From the NCBI GenBank assembly GCA_943367715.1, contig CALRJY020000001.1:62001-126000 (forward strand): a DNA stretch of 64,000 nucleotides, read 5' to 3'. Shown here piece after piece: positions 59,795-64,000 of this stretch (position 1 is its first letter; each line of letters begins with the position of its first letter). Made by a program: the position numbers and the translations under genes. This DNA is from JAEYXS01 sp943367715. Its GTDB lineage: Bacteria; Verrucomicrobiota; Verrucomicrobiia; Limisphaerales; JAEYXS01. The notes under the pieces are model-generated. The model was not told the DNA's origin and did no database searches. It was given only the letters and a program-made list of their open reading frames with translations.

Positions 59795-60577
59795 ATGAGT
59801 TCGGAAAAAACAGTGACCGCAGCCCCGACGCCAGCAGCAGCGCCCGCGCCCGATCTGTCCTTTCAGTTGATGACCTTCCTTGAGGTCTATAAGAAACAGA
59901 TCGGCATCGCGATCCTTCTCGGGGCCGTGGCGGCGACTTTTGGTTACGCGCATACGGTGAACCAAAAGAATAAGGAAGCGGAGGCTGCGACGGCGCTGGC
60001 CATGGTGGAGCTGAACGTGCCCCCCGCCGCTCCCGGAGCCAAACCGGCGGAACCGAAACCGGACGAATATTTCAAAGTAGCCACTGATCACGCTGGTACG
60101 GGGGCTGCCGAGCATGCTCTTTTCCGCGGTGCGCTGGCTCTTTTCGAGGCCGATAAATTCACCGAGGCGCAGCAGAAGTTCGAGGAATTCGTGGGCAAAT
60201 ATCCGGACAGCGCCGTGAAGCCCATGGCGGAACTCGGCGCGGCCGCCAGCTTGGAATCGCTGAAGCAGTTGGACAAGGCGGCGGAAGCATACCAGCGCAT
60301 CATCACCTCCTATGCGACGCATACGGTGGCCACGCAAGCGAAGCTGGGACTGGGATCAGTGCACGAACAGAAGGGCCAGGCGGCACAGGCTTTGAAGCTG
60401 TATGACGAAGTGGCAGCAGTCCGCCCGGGCACTACGCCCAGCGGTTGGTCCAACGAAGCCTCCAGCCGCAAAGAACGCTTGCTCTCCGCTCATCCGGAAC
60501 TCGCGGTCAAGGCACCTGCGCCGACCACTGCGGCTCCGGCAGTTGCTCCTGCGATCACGTTGCCGGCCAAAAAGTGA
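59795..60577 (+). CDS. TPR-repeat membrane protein
   Basis: 260 residues from the ATG at 59795. A Pro/Ala-rich start, one membrane helix (QIGIAILLGAVAATFGYA), then tetratricopeptide repeats (ALFEADKFTEAQQKFEEFVG, KAAEAYQRIITSYATHTVAT) and an Ala/Pro-rich tail. The layout is that of YfgM-like anchored TPR proteins. Function likely as a periplasmic assembly factor, inferred from the fold. A strong terminator follows. Confidence 0.75.
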   Translation: MSSEKTVTAAPTPAAAPAPDLSFQLMTFLEVYKKQIGIAILLGAVAATFGYAHTVNQKNKEAEAATALAMVELNVPPAAPGAKPAEPKPDEYFKVATDHAGTGAAEHALFRGALALFEADKFTEAQQKFEEFVGKYPDSAVKPMAELGAAASLESLKQLDKAAEAYQRIITSYATHTVATQAKLGLGSVHEQKGQAAQALKLYDEVAAVRPGTTPSGWSNEASSRKERLLSAHPELAVKAPAPTTAAPAVAPAITLPAKK

Positions 60578-60605
60578 GCCGAAGGTCTATGTTTTAGAAT
60601 TTTGT

Positions 60606-60637
60606 CAGGCCGCAACGCAGTTGCGGCCTGATTTTTT
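60606..60637 (+). terminator. Rho-independent terminator after the TPR gene
   Basis: CAGGCCGCAAC-GCA-GTTGCGGCCTG followed by ATTTTTTG. It has a perfect 11-bp GC-rich stem and lies about 28 bp after the stop. Confidence 0.85.
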
Positions 60638-60660
60638 GAAGGATAGCGAGATTTGACTGC

Positions 60661-61953
60661 ATGAAACTTTGCATCATCGGAACGGGTTATGTGGGATTGG
60701 TCACGGGCGCGTGCTTTGCCGAGGTAGGGCATCATGTGATCTGCGTGGATAATGACGAAGCCAAGGTGCGCAAGCTGAAAGCCGGTGGCATCCCCATCTA
60801 CGAGCCGGGCCTGGAAGAAATGGTGAAACGTCATGTGGCCAGCGGGCATCTTGAATTCACCAACAGCACCGCTGAAGGCGTGCAACGCTCCGATGTGGTT
60901 TTTATCGCCGTACCCACACCGCCGAACCCGGATGGTTCGGTGGATTTGAGCTTCATCGAACGTGTCGCACGTGACATCGCCGGGGCGATCACATCCTACA
61001 AGATCGTGGTGGATAAGAGCACGGTGCCGGTGAACACGGGCGAAAAGGTGGCGGAAACCATCAAGCGCTATTGCAAGGGGCAGGTGGAATTCGATGTGGT
61101 GAGCAATCCGGAATTCCTGCGCGAAGGATTCGCGGTGGAAGACCTGATGAAGCCGGATCGCGTGGTCGTGGGCGTGCGTTCCCAACGTCCGGTCGCGGCG
61201 ATGCGAGCGATCTACGAGCCGTTCAAAGCGCCGATCATTGTGACGGATATCAACTCCGCCGAGCTGATCAAGCACGCGGCGAATTCGTTCCTCGCGCTGA
61301 AGATTTCCTACATCAACGCCATCTCGATCATCTGCGAAAAATCCGGTGCCAATGTGGAAGAAGTGGCGAATGGCATCGGCATGGACACGCGCATCGGGCG
61401 CAAGTTCCTGAATGCCTCACTCGGTTTCGGTGGCAGTTGCTTCCCGAAAGACCTGAGCGCGTTCATCAAGATCGCGGAGGAGTTGGGCTACAAGTTCGAC
61501 CTGCTCAAGGAAGTGCAGAACATCAACGCCCAGCAGATGGAACGTTTCCTGCGCAAGATCACGGATACGCTCTGGGTGTTGCGCGATAAGAAGATCGGCG
61601 TGCTCGGCCTGGCCTTCAAACAGAACACGGATGATGTGCGGATGTCTCCAGCCATCGATCTCTGCCAGCGTTTGGCGAAGGAAGGTGCCAAACTGCGCGT
61701 GCATGATCCCAAGGCGATGGAGAAGGCGAAAGCGCTTCTGCCCGCAGACGTCGAATATATCGAAGACATGAACGCCGTAGCCGAAGGTTGCGATGCGCTC
61801 GTGATCGCCACCGAGTGGAATGAATTCAAGCAGCTCGATCTGGAACGCGCCAAGAAAGCAATGACGCACCCGATCATGTTCGACGGGCGCAATCTCTTCG
61901 ACGTGGCCGAGATGGAGAAGCTGGGTTTTGTTTACAAGAGCATTGGGCGCTAA
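60661..61953 (+). CDS. ugd: UDP-glucose 6-dehydrogenase
   Basis: 430 residues, the usual length. The N-terminal NAD motif is IGTGYVGLVTGACFAEVGH. FIAVPTPPNPDGSVD, VVDKSTVPVNTGEK, NPEFLREGFAVEDLMKPDR and the active-site Cys260 in FGGSCFPKDLSAF are all present. It converts UDP-glucose to UDP-glucuronate, using two NAD+, for polysaccharide synthesis. It lies 24 bp after a terminator, so it has its own promoter. The Nudix gene begins 11 bp after its stop. Confidence 0.95.
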   Translation: MKLCIIGTGYVGLVTGACFAEVGHHVICVDNDEAKVRKLKAGGIPIYEPGLEEMVKRHVASGHLEFTNSTAEGVQRSDVVFIAVPTPPNPDGSVDLSFIERVARDIAGAITSYKIVVDKSTVPVNTGEKVAETIKRYCKGQVEFDVVSNPEFLREGFAVEDLMKPDRVVVGVRSQRPVAAMRAIYEPFKAPIIVTDINSAELIKHAANSFLALKISYINAISIICEKSGANVEEVANGIGMDTRIGRKFLNASLGFGGSCFPKDLSAFIKIAEELGYKFDLLKEVQNINAQQMERFLRKITDTLWVLRDKKIGVLGLAFKQNTDDVRMSPAIDLCQRLAKEGAKLRVHDPKAMEKAKALLPADVEYIEDMNAVAEGCDALVIATEWNEFKQLDLERAKKAMTHPIMFDGRNLFDVAEMEKLGFVYKSIGR

Positions 61954-61964
61954 GGCATCCTGCT

Positions 61965-62369
61965 ATGAAGGTGATCGAAGTGGCGGCCGGACTGGTGTTT
62001 CGGGACGGTCAGTTGCTCATCACCCAGCGACGTCCGCAGGATCATCTGGGCGGACTGTGGGAGTTCCCGGGTGGCAAACGTGAGCCGGCAGAGACGTTCG
62101 AGCAATGTCTGCGGCGTGAGTTGCAAGAGGAGTTGGGCGTGGACGTTGAGGTTGGTGCGTTGCTCGATGAGATCGCCCACACGTATCCGGAGAAATCCGT
62201 TCACCTGAAATTCTTCCGTTGCACGCTGACGTCAGGCGAGCCGCAGCCGATTCATTGCCACGCACTGGCGTGGATCACGCAAAAGCAATTGCGCGATTAC
62301 GAGTTCCCGGCTGCGGATGTGCAGTTGCTGGCGATGTTGGAGCGCGCTGCTTCCGTCTGGCAGGCTTAA
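61965..62369 (+). CDS. MutT-type Nudix hydrolase
   Basis: 134 residues. The Nudix box is GGKREPAETFEQCLRRELQE followed by ELG, complete with the REXXEE core. The RPQDHLGGLWEFPGGKRE region matches MutT proteins that hydrolyse 8-oxo-dGTP. The C-terminus LDEIAHTYPEKSVHLKFFRC also fits. It is likely co-transcribed with ugd (gap 11 bp). Its stop overlaps the stop of the convergent RlmI-type gene by 3 bp. Confidence 0.9.
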   Translation: MKVIEVAAGLVFRDGQLLITQRRPQDHLGGLWEFPGGKREPAETFEQCLRRELQEELGVDVEVGALLDEIAHTYPEKSVHLKFFRCTLTSGEPQPIHCHALAWITQKQLRDYEFPAADVQLLAMLERAASVWQA

Positions 62370-63574
62370 AACACCCGCGCCCACAGCAGCTTCAGATACT
62401 GGCTCTCCGGGCAGTTCGACATCACTGGATGATCCGCGCCCGCGCCCGTGCGGTCGATGAACTGCAAGCGGCGACCTTCCCGATGCGCGACCTTCGCGGC
62501 GATGGCTTCGAAATGTTCCGGCATCAAGAGCCCTGAGCAAGAGCATGTCACCAGGAGCCCGCCCGGCTTCGTGATAAGAATACCGAGACGATTCAAGTCC
62601 TCATACTTGCGTTCGCCTTCATGCGCTTCTTCACGGCTCAGCATGAACTTCGGCGGATCGAGGATGACCACGTCCCATTGCTGCCCGTTGCGCTGCATCT
62701 GGCGAGCGTAGGAGAAGGCATCGCAATGCACCCATTCTACTTTGGCATTGTTGATGTTCGCATTTCGCTTCGCTTGTTCGATGGCTTTCTCATCCAGATC
62801 CACGCCGATGACCTCACTGGCTCCGCCTAGCTTTGCCGAGATGGAGAAACCGCCCGTGTAACTGCATAGATCGAGCACCCGCTTGTCCTTCGTCATCAAC
62901 GCCAGCTTGCGCCGGTTCTCTCGCTGATCGCAGAAGAAGCCGGTCTTGTGGCCTTCCGCGAAATTCACATCATATTTCACGCCGTTTTCCAAGATGCGCA
63001 CCGAACGCACTTCATCTGTCTTGATGTCGCGCGGCTTGATGCGTTCGTAGGAAGCCACCAGTTCATCTACTTCGATCAAAGTCCTCTTCGTTCCCAGCCG
63101 CTTATGCAGCAGGCTTAGCCACTCCGGCAACCGCTTGAAGATGCCCAAGCTATGCACCTCAATGCTGAGAACATCATTGAACTTGTCGATGATCAGTCCG
63201 CTCAAGCCATCGCCATCGGAGTTGACGACTCGGAAGGAATCCGTTTTCTCCGGCAATTGCAAGTAGTCGAGCCGCAGGTCCAAGGCGCGTTCCAGCAACG
63301 TATTGAAAAGTTCTTCGCCAACAAATTGGGCGCTGTGATGGAATACGCGCAGCGGCACTCGGGCCTTGGCATTGTAGAGCCCCATGCCGAAGGGTTTGCC
63401 TTCCTTGTCATACACATGCACCAGCGCACCGGGCTGCGCATCCGACGAGACGCGCTTGATCATGGCGGGGAAGATGCAGGGATGAAAACTGAAGTACTTC
63501 ATCTGCACCCAGGGTTTCTGCCAAGTCTCACTGCCACCGGAATCTTCCGTGGACACCGTTATCGTCTTCGCCAT
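62366..63574 (-). CDS. rlmI: Class I rRNA methyltransferase, RlmI family
   Basis: 402 residues from the ATG at 63574; the frame is open further upstream. An N-terminal PUA-like domain (PWVQMKYFSFHPCIFPAMIK to about 90), a central EEHD-like region and a C-terminal SAM domain with LDLCSYTGGFSIS, VIGVDLDEKAIEQAKRNA, VILDPPKFMLSREEAHEG and LLVTCSCSGLL (the Cys is catalytic in m5C enzymes) are seen. E. coli RlmI makes m5C1962 in 23S rRNA. The gene converges on the Nudix gene and diverges from bioD. Confidence 0.85.
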   Translation of the reverse strand: MAKTITVSTEDSGGSETWQKPWVQMKYFSFHPCIFPAMIKRVSSDAQPGALVHVYDKEGKPFGMGLYNAKARVPLRVFHHSAQFVGEELFNTLLERALDLRLDYLQLPEKTDSFRVVNSDGDGLSGLIIDKFNDVLSIEVHSLGIFKRLPEWLSLLHKRLGTKRTLIEVDELVASYERIKPRDIKTDEVRSVRILENGVKYDVNFAEGHKTGFFCDQRENRRKLALMTKDKRVLDLCSYTGGFSISAKLGGASEVIGVDLDEKAIEQAKRNANINNAKVEWVHCDAFSYARQMQRNGQQWDVVILDPPKFMLSREEAHEGERKYEDLNRLGILITKPGGLLVTCSCSGLLMPEHFEAIAAKVAHREGRRLQFIDRTGAGADHPVMSNCPESQYLKLLWARVF

Positions 63575-63667
63575 ATCCGGATAAAGTAGCGTGAGCGGCC
63601 GTCCGGCGAAATGAAATTTCCCAAGTAAACTCGCCTGCCCGCGAAGAATCTGCTTTGCTGTCCGGAC

Positions 63668-64000
63668 ATGCGCAGGGAAATCATCTTTGTCACCGGCAGC
63701 GATACCGGTGTGGGCAAGACCGTGGTGAGCGGTCTGTTGACGCGTTTTTTGAAGGAAAAGGGCATCGATGTCGGCGTGTGCAAACCTATGTGTTCCGGCG
63801 GTCGCGATGATGCAGAACAGCTTTTGAAGGCAGCCGGAAACAAGCAGACGCTGGACGAAGTGAACCCGTGGCACTTCGAGCAACCACTTTCTCCTTTGGT
63901 TGCCGCACGGCTGGAAAGAAAGCAGATCAAGCCAGAGGCATTGTTGAAACACATCCAGCGTATCCGGGAAAAACATGCTATCACGGTGGTAGAAGGAGCA
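63668..64000 (+). CDS. bioD: Dethiobiotin synthetase, 5' part (partial)
   Basis: The first 111 codons are in the window. The ATP-binding loop FVTGSDTGVGKTVVSG starts near residue 7, then CKPMCSGG and VNPWHFEQPLSPLVAARLE, which is the biotin-pathway substrate region. The last residues (VVEGA) begin the EGAGG motif. BioD makes dethiobiotin from 7,8-diaminopelargonate with ATP and CO2. Start by the ATG at 63668. The rest lies outside the window. Confidence 0.9.
   Translation, partial: MRREIIFVTGSDTGVGKTVVSGLLTRFLKEKGIDVGVCKPMCSGGRDDAEQLLKAAGNKQTLDEVNPWHFEQPLSPLVAARLERKQIKPEALLKHIQRIREKHAITVVEGA

Noticed and set aside
1..64000. CRISPR arrays, tRNA or rRNA genes
   Set aside because: No regularly spaced direct repeats, no cloverleaf with CCA-adjacent T-loop and no rRNA signature was noticed on reading. 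A tRNAscan or Rfam run would be decisive.

Overview
This window is one chromosomal segment of high-GC DNA (roughly 58-60 % by eye) from a bacterium of the Planctomycetes-Verrucomicrobia group, most likely a soil or freshwater verrucomicrobium. Three things point there: repeated pairs of a 'planctomycete cytochrome' protein (PSCyt1-DUF1549-DUF1553) with a Tat-exported DUF1501 protein, several Tat-exported Gfo/Idh/MocA oxidoreductases, and intergenic space full of short hairpin repeats. No rRNA, tRNA, CRISPR array or intact transposase was seen.

Layout. 0-2.5 kb: tail of a DUF1501 gene, a VapB antitoxin with a broken VapC toxin, a small exported protein, an SDR dehydrogenase and an exported protein. 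2.9-14.4 kb: a complete PSCyt1/DUF1501 pair, an FHA-kinase-WD40 protein, a PQQ-type propeller and a GAF-adenylate cyclase. 14.5-17.4 kb: an agarase-like hydrolase whose 3' end is duplicated around a double-CxxCG, immunity-like gene, followed by a second immunity-like gene. 17.8-26.8 kb: a second PSCyt1/DUF1501 pair, a Gfo/Idh/MocA protein, a secreted HExxH protein, an HDAC-like deacetylase and small membrane proteins. 26.8-31.4 kb: an accessory island with a 164-bp MITE, seven small minus-strand genes of immunity type, repeated intergenic units and an integron attC-like site. 31.4-32.6 kb: a gene-free hairpin cluster. 32.7-34.8 kb: a FAD oxidoreductase with a golvesin-like C-terminal domain.

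34.9-43.6 kb holds the most unusual locus. It is a tight five-gene operon: a TolC-like outer-membrane channel, an HlyD-like adaptor, a GAF-plus-HlyD membrane protein, a PqqD-like/M50/HlyD fusion, and a shortened SecA paralogue. It looks like a tripartite export machine in which the usual ABC or RND pump is missing. An M50-type membrane protein and a SecA-type ATPase stand in its place. A secreted propeller protein follows directly.

45.4-52.7 kb: two membrane proteins, a VOC protein, an orphan flanked by a VOC remnant, and two HEAT-repeat proteins. 52.7-54.0 kb: a gene-free, hairpin-rich stretch with no convincing gene. 54.0-64.0 kb: an SLC13/TrkA-C transporter, another Gfo/Idh/MocA protein with a clear terminator, small exported proteins, an exported App1-type phosphatase, a TPR protein, UDP-glucose dehydrogenase, a Nudix hydrolase, an RlmI-type methyltransferase and the start of bioD.

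Two themes run through the window. One is a large exported and cell-envelope gene set (Sec and Tat). The other is accessory single-gene insertions next to duplicated fragments of neighbouring genes, seen at 15.6-16.8, 29.2-30.2 and 48.3-49.4 kb.
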